A stretch of 7,981 nt of DNA from Micrococcales bacterium (GTDB taxonomy: Bacteria > Actinomycetota > Actinomycetes > Actinomycetales > Cellulomonadaceae), in the NCBI GenBank assembly GCA_009783975.1, contig WRCL01000069.1:1-7981 (forward strand), read 5' to 3'. Below are positions 1-6,630 of this stretch, in pieces. Position numbers and translations under genes: made by a program. The notes beneath the pieces were generated by a model that was given only the letters and a program-made list of their open reading frames with translations, was not told the DNA's origin and searched no databases. Numbering within the stretch: position 1 is the stretch's first letter; every line of letters begins with the position of its first letter.

Positions 1-992
1 GGGTGTGCGGGCACTGCCTCAACCCTTCGTGCGTCTCGTCGTGCCCGTCGGGGGCGATGTACAAACGCGACCAGGACGGGATCGTCCTGGTCGACCAGGA
101 CCGTTGCCGCGGCTGGCGTATGTGCGTGTCGGGCTGCCCGTACAAGAAGGTGTACGTCAACCACCGCACAGGTCTGGCCGAGAAGTGCACGTTCTGCTTC
201 CCGCGGATCGAGGCTGGCCAGCCCACCGTGTGCGCCTTGTCGTGCGTCGGGCGCCTGCGGTACCTGGGCATCGTGCTGTACGACGCGGACAAGGTCGCCG
301 ACGCGTGCGCTGTGGGCGACCCCCACGACCTGCTCGACGCCCAGCGCGGGGTCTTCTTGGACCCGCACGACTCCGACGTCGTCGCCGAGGCGACCGCCCA
401 GGGGATGCCCGCTGACTGGCTCGACGCGGCCCAGCGCTCACCGGTGTGGGCGCTGGCGATGAAGCACCAGGTCGCGCTGCCCCTGCACCCGGAGTACCGG
501 ACGTTGCCGATGGTCTGGTACGTCCCGCCGCTGTCACCGGTGCTCGACGCGACCGGGTCGTTGGGCGGTGACGCCGCCGACCCCGACGACGTGTTCGCCG
601 CCGTCGGCCAGCTGCGGATCCCGTTGGAGTACCTCGCCGCGCTGTTCACCGCTGGTGACACCGCACGTGTGGGCGGGGTCTTGATGAAGCTTGTCGCGAT
701 GCGCACCCATATGCGTGCGGTCAACGCTGGTGGGACGGTCGACGCTGGCCTGCTCGACCAGGTGCGTGCCACCGGAGCCGAGCTCGAAGACCTGTCGCGG
801 CTGCTGGGTGTGGCGAAGATGGCCGAGCGGTACGTCGTGCCGTGCGCCCACGCCGAGGACGCCGCCGCCCTGACGTCGTGGGCCGGGGCCTGGGCGGGAG
901 CGGGCTGCTCGCTGGAGGTCCCCGGCGGCCCGGGGATGGGCGGTCCCGACGTCTTCCACGGGCCGAACATCGCTGTGCGTGGTGGTCAGTGA
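1..992 (+). CDS. narH: Respiratory nitrate reductase beta subunit NarH (3' part)
   Basis: This is the C-terminal part (about 329 residues) of the iron-sulfur subunit that carries electrons from the NarI hemes to the NarG molybdenum site at the cytoplasmic face of the membrane. The gene enters from the left edge; the GTG at position 3 is an internal Val codon, not a start. Counting from position 3, ferredoxin-type cysteines are seen at C2, C5, C10 and C14, then C35-x2-W38-x2-C41-x3-C45, then C62, C65, C77 and C81. The Trp in the second group replaces a Cys, as in the NarH family, where that group binds a [3Fe-4S] cluster. The family stretches CRGWRMC, CPYKKVY and GQPTVC are present. The stop at 990-992 lies one base before the narJ ATG, as expected for a narGHJI operon. 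The full family length is about 480-520 residues, so roughly a third is missing to the left. Confidence 0.97.
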   Translation, partial: VCGHCLNPSCVSSCPSGAMYKRDQDGIVLVDQDRCRGWRMCVSGCPYKKVYVNHRTGLAEKCTFCFPRIEAGQPTVCALSCVGRLRYLGIVLYDADKVADACAVGDPHDLLDAQRGVFLDPHDSDVVAEATAQGMPADWLDAAQRSPVWALAMKHQVALPLHPEYRTLPMVWYVPPLSPVLDATGSLGGDAADPDDVFAAVGQLRIPLEYLAALFTAGDTARVGGVLMKLVAMRTHMRAVNAGGTVDAGLLDQVRATGAELEDLSRLLGVAKMAERYVVPCAHAEDAAALTSWAGAWAGAGCSLEVPGGPGMGGPDVFHGPNIAVRGGQ

Positions 993-993
993 T

Positions 994-1887
994 ATGACCG
1001 ACACCCCGAAGGTCCCGGACGTGGCCAGCGACAACGGCGTCGCTGGCGACGGTCGCCCGCCCCTGCCGCCAGGGCGGTGCCAGGTGTGGGCTCTGGTGAG
1101 CCTGTGCTTGGGGTACCCCGACGACGAGCTGGTTTCGGCCCGCGACCAGCTCGCGTCGGCGGCACATGCGTTACCACCTGGCCCCGCACGCGACGAGCTG
1201 TGCCAGTTCACGAACTGGTTCGCCGCGTCCCCGGCTTCGGCGCTGAGCGTGCAGTACGTGCGCACGTTCGACATGCGTCGGGACACGACCCTCAACCTCA
1301 CCTACCACTCCCACGGCGAGACCCGCCGGCGGGGCCTGGCGCTGCTGGAGCTCAAACGCCGTCTGCGGGCCTGCGGGATGGTGCCTGACGACGGTGAGCT
1401 GCCCGACCACCTGCCGTTGCTGCTCGAGGTCGCCGCTGTCGAGCCCGACGCCGGGGCCGAGCTGTTGCGCCTGGTCCGCCCGGGGGTGCAGATGCTGCGC
1501 CGCGGGCTGGACGGGTCGCCGTACTGCCACCTCGTCGACGCCCTGCTCGTCACGCTCGGCCCGGCGGACATGACGACCTCAGCGGTCGTCGACGAGCTTG
1601 TCGTGCTCGGCCCACCGGTCGAAGAGGTCGGGACCGAACCGTGCCCCGGACCGCCCGACGGACCTGGGCCTGCCGGGGCGCCGCGGCCGGCGCTGCGTGA
1701 GGTCACACCTGACGACCTGCGACGGTCGATCGAGGGGATCGACGGGATCGGCGACGACGCGGACGGCGGCTGTGGCGACGACCGTCCGCTGCTGCGCCTG
1801 GCGCAGGGGTGCGGTCTTCCGCAACGCACCCGCCCGGCCACGCCTTTCGTCCCTGAGCTGAGGTCTGCACCGGGAGGTTCACGATGA
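994..1887 (+). CDS. narJ: Nitrate reductase assembly chaperone NarJ
   Basis: NarJ is a cytoplasmic chaperone of the TorD/DmsD-like family. It binds NarG and allows Moco insertion and membrane attachment; it is not part of the final enzyme. The 297-residue product has the family core: LGYPDDEL near the N terminus, YVRTFDMRR followed by LTYHSHGETRRRG from about residue 88, and ELPDHLPLLLE near residue 137, then a helical region ending in SPYCHLVDALL. ATG 994 is chosen because it falls one base after the narH stop with a weak GGTGGT upstream; GTG codons at 979 and 982 are possible but would overlap narH. After about residue 208 the protein runs into a Pro/Gly/Asp-rich tail of some 90 residues that is longer than in typical NarJ (roughly 180-240 residues). 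The stop overlaps the narI ATG as ATGA. Confidence 0.95.
   Translation: MTDTPKVPDVASDNGVAGDGRPPLPPGRCQVWALVSLCLGYPDDELVSARDQLASAAHALPPGPARDELCQFTNWFAASPASALSVQYVRTFDMRRDTTLNLTYHSHGETRRRGLALLELKRRLRACGMVPDDGELPDHLPLLLEVAAVEPDAGAELLRLVRPGVQMLRRGLDGSPYCHLVDALLVTLGPADMTTSAVVDELVVLGPPVEEVGTEPCPGPPDGPGPAGAPRPALREVTPDDLRRSIEGIDGIGDDADGGCGDDRPLLRLAQGCGLPQRTRPATPFVPELRSAPGGSR
1872..1877 (+). promoter_or_regulatory. Ribosome binding site of narI
   Basis: GGGAGG lies inside the last codons of narJ, six bases before the narI ATG at 1884. It is one of the few strong Shine-Dalgarno sequences in this operon and fixes the narI start at the ATGA overlap with narJ. Confidence 0.75.
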
Positions 1888-2603
1888 GCACGTCCATCCT
1901 TGTCTTCGCCGTGTGGCCGTACGTCGCGCTCACCGTGTTCATCATCGGGCACGTGTGGCGCTGGCGCCGTGACCAGCTCGGGTGGACCAGCCGCACCTCC
2001 CAGCTGCTCGAACGCCGGTGGCTGCGCCTGGCCTCGCCGCTGTTCCACGTCGGTGCTCTGGCTGTCGTGCTTGGCCATGTGGTCGGGATCCTCGTCCCCG
2101 CCCGTGTGACCGCAGCGATCGGTGTCTCCGAGGACGCGTACCACGCGACGGCTGTGACGGTGGGTCTGCTCGCCGGGGCGTGCATGGCCGCCGGGCTGGT
2201 GATCTTGGTCATCCGGCGTGTCGTGCACCACCAGCGTCTGCGCCTGGTGACCACACGGCTGGACTGGGTTGTGTACGGGCTGCTCGTGCTCGTCGTCGCG
2301 CTTGGGGTGTGCGCGACTGTCGGGCAGAATGTGGCAGCGGGCGGATACGACTACCGTGAGACTGTGTCGGTGTGGTTCCGTTCGTTGTTCGTGGCGAACC
2401 CCGACGTCGAGCTCATGGCCAGCGCCCCGGCGCTGTACCAGGTCCACGTCGCCGTCGCGTTCTGTTTCGTCGCCCTGTGGCCGTTCACGCGCCTCGTGCA
2501 CGTGTGGTCCGTACCTGTGGGATATCTCGTGCGTCCATATGTTGTCTACCGCGCCGCCGGGGCCAGCCCCCGCGCGGCGGTGAGCCGCGCTCCGTGGGCA
2601 TGA
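1884..2603 (+). CDS. narI: Nitrate reductase gamma subunit NarI (cytochrome b)
   Basis: NarI is the membrane subunit that oxidises quinol and passes electrons through two b hemes to NarH. The 239-residue length is normal. Hydrophobic segments lie near residues 5-23, 51-72, 88-112, 127-147 and 185-202, giving the usual five-helix plan. The four heme-ligand histidines are recognisable by spacing: H55 and H65 (ten apart, in FHVGALAVVLGH) and H188 and H206 (eighteen apart, in YQVHV and LVHVW), matching the 56/66 and 187/205 pairs of the E. coli protein. The conserved stretch with WFRSLF and NP precedes the last helix. The start overlaps the narJ stop (ATGA), and the stop at 2601-2603 overlaps the ATG of the next gene in the same way, so translation is probably coupled on both sides. 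Confidence 0.97.
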   Translation: MSTSILVFAVWPYVALTVFIIGHVWRWRRDQLGWTSRTSQLLERRWLRLASPLFHVGALAVVLGHVVGILVPARVTAAIGVSEDAYHATAVTVGLLAGACMAAGLVILVIRRVVHHQRLRLVTTRLDWVVYGLLVLVVALGVCATVGQNVAAGGYDYRETVSVWFRSLFVANPDVELMASAPALYQVHVAVAFCFVALWPFTRLVHVWSVPVGYLVRPYVVYRAAGASPRAAVSRAPWA

Positions 2604-3100
2604 CGCACGAGCGAACCCCTGAGGTCCCACCGACGCGCCGTGGCAGCGTCGTCACAGTTTCTGACCGGGTTTTCGCAGGTGAACGCTTTGACGGCACAGG
2701 CCCGGCGCTGGTGCAGTGGCTGGCCGGGCTGGGGCTGGACGTCGACGGCCCCGATGTCGTGCCCGACGACGTCGACATGGTCCGCACGACGGTGACCCAG
2801 CACATCGCCGCAGGGGCACAGCTGGTGCTCACGACCGGCGGCACTGGGATCGGCCCGCGTGACCGGACTCCCGAAGCCCTGACCCCCCTGTTCGACTTCA
2901 CCGTGCCAGGTGTCGGTGAGGCCGTCCGGGCAGCCGGGCCGGCGACGGCATGCTTGAGCAGGGCTGTGGCCGGGGTTGTCGGCACATGCCTCGTCGTGGC
3001 CCTGCCTGGCTCTGGCGCGGCGTGCGACGAGGCGATGACCTTGCTCACGCCGGTGATCGCCCACGCCCTGGACCAGATTGACGGCGGTGACCACCCGTGA
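2600..3100 (+). CDS. mog: Mog/MoaB-type molybdopterin adenylyltransferase
   Basis: This 166-residue protein belongs to the MogA/MoaB family, which adenylates molybdopterin with ATP before molybdenum insertion. The family fold signature is present: VVTVSDR at the start of the domain (about residue 16), a GERFDGTGPAL segment, TTGGTGIGPRDRTPEA in the middle (nucleotide/MPT loop with the conserved Asp and TPE), GVGEAVRAAG, a LSRAVAGVVG strand-helix and a PGS loop near the C terminus. After PGS the sequence is GAACDEA, closer to MoaB-like loops than to the PGSPG form, so Mog and MoaB cannot be told apart here. ATG 2600 is chosen because it overlaps the narI stop and sits just before the domain; the frame is open further upstream, but that part lies over narI. 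The stop overlaps GTG 3097 of the next gene (GTGA). Confidence 0.9.
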   Translation: MTHERTPEVPPTRRGSVVTVSDRVFAGERFDGTGPALVQWLAGLGLDVDGPDVVPDDVDMVRTTVTQHIAAGAQLVLTTGGTGIGPRDRTPEALTPLFDFTVPGVGEAVRAAGPATACLSRAVAGVVGTCLVVALPGSGAACDEAMTLLTPVIAHALDQIDGGDHP

Positions 3101-5196
3101 ACCCCACCCCCCGTCCGCGTGCGATGCTCGACCCCTCAGGTGAGCTTGACCTGCGCGACGACTGCCCGACGAACGAGCTGCCGTCCCTGGGCCCGGTCGA
3201 GGGCTCTGAGCCCACCCGCACCGACAGGGGCCGGTCCACCGGCCGGCGGGTCCGCATCGACCCTGCCTCACCCACACCCACACGCGCTGGCCGCCCTGGG
3301 CGCTCACGTCCGCCCCGGGCGGACCGACCAGCGCCGGACCCTGGCCCACCGCCGGAGCGGGTCCGTGCGGACCGGCCGCGCCGCGACGGCCGACCTGGGC
3401 CAGCCCAGCTGCGTGCTGACCGGCTGGGCCACGCAGGTCTGGGCCTGGACGAGATCCGGCTGGACCGGCTGGGCCTGGGTGTGCGGGGACCGGACCGGGC
3501 TGCACCAGGTGCGCGTGCTGGACGGCCCGGTGCGGGCGGGCCAGGCGTCGACCGCCTGCGCCAGTGCGTCGTCACCGATGAGCTCCTCGTGCCCAGCGAG
3601 CTCGAAGCGGTCGTCGCCGACCCGGCCGCTGGGGCCGTCGTGTGTTTTGCCGGGGCGGTCCGCGACCACGACGACGCCCGACCGGTGCGTTCGGTGCGGT
3701 ACGAGGCGCACCCAGACGCCCAAGAGATGCTCGTCGACCTGCTCACCGGGTTCCTCGCGGGCTGCCCTGAGGTCGTCGCCCTCGCTGTGGCCCACCGGCA
3801 CGGCGACCTCGTCGTCGGGGACGTCGCATGTGTCGTGGCCGTCTCGAGCGCCCACCGCGCCGAGGCGTTCGCCGCCTGTGCGCAGGTGCTCGAGCTTGTC
3901 AAAGCCCAGGCCCCGGTGTGGAAGCACCAGCGCTACGCCGACGGTGACGTGGTGTGGGTGGGTACACCCCAGGCGCCCCCGCCAGGTGACGTGGACCGCG
4001 CCGGCCGTCCGCCCGCCCGTGCCGAGGTGTCGCGCCCGGCGCGTGCCGAGGTGGCCGAGGAGGTGCCCCCGGAGCCGGCGCGTGGTCCCACCAGCCCCAA
4101 GAGCAAGCCACGCGGGGCCGCTGCGCGGCGTCGCGCGGCGCTGCTCGCCCCGCCAGACCGGCCCACGCTCGTCGACGCGCCACCGCTGGTCGACCGCTTC
4201 GGCCGTGTGCACACCGACCTGCGCGTGTCGGTGACCGACCGGTGCCCCCTGCGGTGCCACTACTGCGTCCCCGCGTCCGGTGCGGTGCTGCTGCCCAAGG
4301 CCAGCGCTTTGACGACGGACGAGATCGTCCGGGTCGTCGCCGTCGCCGTCGCGTGCGGGGTCACCAAGGTCCGGCTCACCGGCGGTGAACCGCTTGTGCG
4401 CCCCGACCTCGTCGAGCTCGTCGGCCGGTTGGCGACCTTGCGCCCACGCCCTGAGCTGTGCCTGACGACCAGCGGCCTGGGCCTGGCCGAGCTCGCGCAG
4501 CCGCTGGTGACCGCAGGGCTCAACCGCGTCACGGTCTCGTTGGACACCCTCGAGCGTGACCAGTACGCCGAGCTCACCGGCCGCGACGCCCTGCACGAGG
4601 TGCTCGACGGGATCGACGCGGTCCGCTGCGCCCAACGTCCGGCCGGGTCGGGCAGGCGCCCACGCCGCGGGTTCGCCGAGACGAAGGTCAACGCCGTCAT
4701 GGTGCGCGGCCTGACCGAGCACGCCGCGCCCGGCCTGCTCGGGTGGGCCCTGGACAACGACCTGGAGCTGCGGTTCATCGAGCAGATGCCGCTGGGAGGC
4801 TCACCGTGGGACCGCGGCGACCTGCTCACCGCCGCCGAGCTGCTCGACATCCTCGGCGCCCACCACGTGCTCACCGAAATCCCTGACACGTCCGGCGCCC
4901 CGGCCACGCGCTACCAGGTCGACGACGGCCCAGGCCATGTGGGGATCATCGCCGCGGTGACCCGCCCGTTCTGCCAGGACTGCTCGCGGCTGCGCCTGAC
5001 CGCCGACGGGCAGCTGCGTTCGTGCCTGTTCGCCACCGCCGAGCTGGACCTGCGCTCTGTGCTGCGCAGCGGCGCCAACGACGACGAGGTGGCCCAGGTG
5101 CTCGCCCGGTGCGTGGCGGGCAAAGACCTTGGGCACCAGATCTCTTCTCGCGGGTTCCGTCCGCCGGTGCGGTACATGCAGGCCATCGGCGGGTGA
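3097..5196 (+). CDS. MoaE-MoaA fusion: MPT synthase large subunit joined to GTP 3',8-cyclase
   Basis: One open frame of 699 residues joins two Moco enzymes. Residues about 151-289 are MoaE, the catalytic subunit of molybdopterin synthase, which with MoaD turns cPMP into molybdopterin: AGAVVCFAGAVRDHD, YEAHP, SSAHRAEAF and PVWKHQ, with lysines K269 and K276 spaced as the catalytic lysines of E. coli MoaE (119/126). Residues about 290-362 are an Ala/Pro/Arg/Glu-rich linker. Residues about 363-699 are a complete MoaA radical-SAM enzyme: C383-x3-C387-x2-C390, GGEP at 429-432, a second cluster site at C626, C629 and C643, and a terminal Gly-Gly. No stop separates the domains. GTG 3097 is taken as start because it overlaps the mog stop (GTGA). 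The first 150 residues are Arg/Pro/Gly-rich, match nothing I know, and may be partly non-coding in this frame; GTG 3481 is a later possible start. Confidence 0.92.
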   Translation: MNPTPRPRAMLDPSGELDLRDDCPTNELPSLGPVEGSEPTRTDRGRSTGRRVRIDPASPTPTRAGRPGRSRPPRADRPAPDPGPPPERVRADRPRRDGRPGPAQLRADRLGHAGLGLDEIRLDRLGLGVRGPDRAAPGARAGRPGAGGPGVDRLRQCVVTDELLVPSELEAVVADPAAGAVVCFAGAVRDHDDARPVRSVRYEAHPDAQEMLVDLLTGFLAGCPEVVALAVAHRHGDLVVGDVACVVAVSSAHRAEAFAACAQVLELVKAQAPVWKHQRYADGDVVWVGTPQAPPPGDVDRAGRPPARAEVSRPARAEVAEEVPPEPARGPTSPKSKPRGAAARRRAALLAPPDRPTLVDAPPLVDRFGRVHTDLRVSVTDRCPLRCHYCVPASGAVLLPKASALTTDEIVRVVAVAVACGVTKVRLTGGEPLVRPDLVELVGRLATLRPRPELCLTTSGLGLAELAQPLVTAGLNRVTVSLDTLERDQYAELTGRDALHEVLDGIDAVRCAQRPAGSGRRPRRGFAETKVNAVMVRGLTEHAAPGLLGWALDNDLELRFIEQMPLGGSPWDRGDLLTAAELLDILGAHHVLTEIPDTSGAPATRYQVDDGPGHVGIIAAVTRPFCQDCSRLRLTADGQLRSCLFATAELDLRSVLRSGANDDEVAQVLARCVAGKDLGHQISSRGFRPPVRYMQAIGG
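3281..3562 (+). other. Reading-frame anomaly at the 5' end of the moaE-moaA gene
   Basis: In the frame used by MoaE (codons starting at 3097, 3100 and so on) my hand count gives 66 of 94 codons ending in G/C across this block. The frame starting at 3281 gives 92 of 94, which is the coding-like pattern for such a genome. Before about 3258 and after about 3565 the MoaE frame again looks coding. The alternative frame encodes a peptide with six Trp in 18 codons (3425-3478) that I do not recognise. CCGGCTGG occurs three times (3420, 3456, 3465), and a CCCACA repeat lies just before the block near 3271. Two compensating indels, an overlapping small ORF, or a repeat-driven composition artefact could each explain it. 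Confidence 0.5.
4012..4059 (+). repeat. 24-base tandem duplication in the MoaE-MoaA linker
   Basis: Two adjacent 24-base units encode PARAEVSR (residues 306-313) and PARAEVAE (314-321). The duplication lies in the low-complexity linker between MoaE and MoaA and keeps the frame, so it lengthens the linker without disturbing either domain. Confidence 0.7.
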
Positions 5197-5297
5197 CCAG
5201 CACGCACGGGCCAGGTGACCTCGCCCAGCACGGGCCTGGGCGTGCCGAGCCGACCGGTGCGCGAGGAGAACGGTCCGCCTCCGGTCGTGCCGGGACC

Positions 5298-5885
5298 ATG
5301 TGCGCCGCGGTCGTCCTTGCCGGTGGACGTGCCCGGCGCCTGGACGGAACGTCAAAACCGGACCTCGTCGTCGGTGACCACACCCTGCTGGAGCGTACCT
5401 ACGCCGCCTGCCGCGACATCGGCGCCCAGCTCGTCGTCGTCGTCGGACCGCAGCTGCCGTCGTGGACCACGCCCGACGGCCCGCCCGTGGTGTGGACGCG
5501 GGAAGACCCTCCGTTCGCAGGTCCGGCCCGTGCCGTCGCCGCCGGGGTCGCCGCCCTGGCCGACCACCCGCTGGCCTCTGGTGCTCGGGTCGCCGTCCTC
5601 GCATGTGACATGCCCCATGTTGGAACCGTCCTGCCGGTCCTCGCCGAGGCTGCCGATGCCGGGCCGGGTTCGGTCGTCGCAGTGACAACTCATGTCCAGT
5701 GGTTGCTCGGCATCCACCCCTGGAAACCGTTGCACGACGTGTGCGCCGCGTTACCCCCAGGCGGGGCGAACGAGTCGGTCCGCGCCCTGTTGGCCCCTCT
5801 GCACCCACGCGAGGTCCGCGTCGACCCCGCCGGTGCCGAAGACATCGACACCTGGGTCGACCTGCGCCGTGCCCGCGAGCAGTAA
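5298..5885 (+). CDS. mobA: Molybdenum cofactor guanylyltransferase MobA
   Basis: MobA transfers GMP from GTP to molybdopterin-bound molybdenum, making the MGD cofactor that NarG-type nitrate reductases require as bis-MGD. The 195-residue product has the nucleotidyltransferase signature AAVVLAGGRARRLDG with K20 after it, EDPPFAGPARAVAAG near residues 69-83, the metal-binding CDMPH (D104), a NESVRALL segment and a C-terminal EDIDTWVDL. The length is normal for the family. ATG 5298 is chosen because the conserved domain begins three residues later, but no good ribosome binding site lies close to it; AGGAG at about 5265 is too far away. GTG 5193 in the same frame overlaps the moaA stop as GTGA, the arrangement used by two earlier genes, and would add 35 residues rich in Gly, Arg and Ser. 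The real start may therefore be either. It is the last gene of the nar-Moco unit. Confidence 0.9.
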   Translation: MCAAVVLAGGRARRLDGTSKPDLVVGDHTLLERTYAACRDIGAQLVVVVGPQLPSWTTPDGPPVVWTREDPPFAGPARAVAAGVAALADHPLASGARVAVLACDMPHVGTVLPVLAEAADAGPGSVVAVTTHVQWLLGIHPWKPLHDVCAALPPGGANESVRALLAPLHPREVRVDPAGAEDIDTWVDLRRAREQ

Positions 5886-6233
5886 CCCAGCGTCCTGCCG
5901 GCAGTCTTTGGGCGTCGCGTGTTCGCTTGGTCGCCAACACCACCTGGCACCATCGCCTGTCCCGCGCACAGCGTGTCAGGCGTCACCCCACACCCGGACT
6001 GTGCTCAGATTTTGTGTGGTCCATATAAAAGCCGACCAGGGTGCTGCCCGACGGTGACAGGGGAAGCGGTGCAGCCAGTGGCACGGCTGGGTTGGCCTGT
6101 GATTTTGGGAAGACGCGAGAGAGAGCCGCAGAGGTGCCGGTTGGTGCTCAACTCTCAGTTGGTGGTTTCCTACAAACGCAGGTCAGGGTCAGGGCGTACT
6201 CGTGCGTGCCTTCGCGCTCGCGCCACGACCAGA

Positions 6234-6280
6234 CGCGCACCAGTGTCGTCGTCTGGGTGCGCGCACCGGGTGGGTGCGCC
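6234..6280 (+). repeat. Cluster of mutually exclusive hairpin arms
   Basis: CGCGCACC (6234-6241) can pair over 8 bp with GGTGCGCG (6256-6263). The overlapping GCGCACC (6261-6267) can instead pair over 7 bp with GGTGCGC (6273-6279). GGTGCGCGCACC at 6256-6267 is itself a perfect 12-base palindrome. The two stems share bases and cannot form together. No function is known; in DNA this GC-rich such arms can arise by chance. Confidence 0.4.
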
Positions 6281-6620
6281 GCCCCGGTTGTCCTATCGAA
6301 TATGTGTAAGACAACATCTGTGGAGCCCGTCCGCGCCACCGGCTGTCGTCGGCACGAGCCGCCGCCACGTCGCGCAACCACGGTGGCTGGCAACGACCCG
6401 CCATGACGGCCACGCACGCGCCCGTGGTGACCTGCTCGACCAGGTCTGGTGGCACGGTCTCGGGCGAGGGCCGTGGCCGAATCATGAGGGTTGCGACGGT
6501 GCGCACAGATGAAGCGGGACCTGGTCGCGGTGTGAGCGGTGTTGGTGCGTCTGGCTGAGTGCGGTGTGTGTGGCTGGACCATGCCCATGTGTGGTCGATG
6601 AGCACACAAGCCCACGAACC

Positions 6621-6626
6621 GGGAGA
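6621..6626 (+). promoter_or_regulatory. Likely ribosome binding site of the 6631 gene
   Basis: GGGAGA lies four bases before ATG 6631. It supports that start over an in-frame ATG at 6559, because the signal peptide begins at the second residue after ATG 6631. Confidence 0.55.
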
Positions 6627-6630
6627 GACC

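Larger units (their letters stand above)
5886..6630. other. Long intergenic region without a supported gene
   Basis: This is 745 bases between mobA and the next gene. Open frames exist on both strands, but their translations match nothing I know and show no domain. Small structures are visible: a 10-base palindrome CTGCCGGCAG at 5895-5904, CAACT-ctc-AGTTG at 6149-6161, a group of complementary GCGCACC/GGTGCGC arms at 6234-6280, and GACCTG-ctcgac-CAGGTC at 6429-6446. A TATAAA lies at 6024-6029 with no matching -35 box. I see no tRNA, convincing promoter or terminator. The promoter of the 6631 gene is presumably here but cannot be placed. Confidence 0.6.

Noticed and set aside
2372..2599. Upstream extension of the Mog frame into narI
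   Set aside because: The sequence is coding for NarI helices and heme ligands in its own frame; the ATGA overlap at 2600 gives a natural start for Mog.
1302..2630. Minus-strand ORF of 442 codons opposite narJ and narI
   Set aside because: It lies antisense to two well-supported genes; its length is an effect of high GC at third positions, and the translation is His/Arg/Gly/Pro-rich with no domain.
3304..4722. Minus-strand ORF of 472 codons opposite the MoaE-MoaA gene
   Set aside because: It mirrors the codons of the real gene and shows no recognisable motif. Its third positions also match the high-G/C phase at 3304-3562, so the frame anomaly alone does not exclude it, but the protein looks like noise.
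5895..5904. Palindrome CTGCCGGCAG just after mobA as a terminator
   Set aside because: With a realistic loop only about three base pairs remain and no T-run follows; it may be a chance palindrome.
4801..5943. Minus-strand ORF of 380 codons opposite moaA and mobA
   Set aside because: Arg/Gly-rich out-of-frame translation over two genes with clear catalytic motifs.
6024..6029. TATAAA as a -10 promoter box
   Set aside because: No acceptable -35 element sits 16-18 bases upstream, and the next gene start is 600 bases away.
6290..6315. TTGTCC and TCGAATATGTGTAAGA as a promoter or LexA-type box
   Set aside because: The spacing to any -10 box is too short, and only half of an actinobacterial SOS box is present.
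5919..6512. Plus-strand ORF of 197 codons in the intergenic region
   Set aside because: Mixed composition rich in Arg, Pro, Cys and Trp, no ribosome binding site I can defend and no similarity recognised; competing frames on both strands are about as long.
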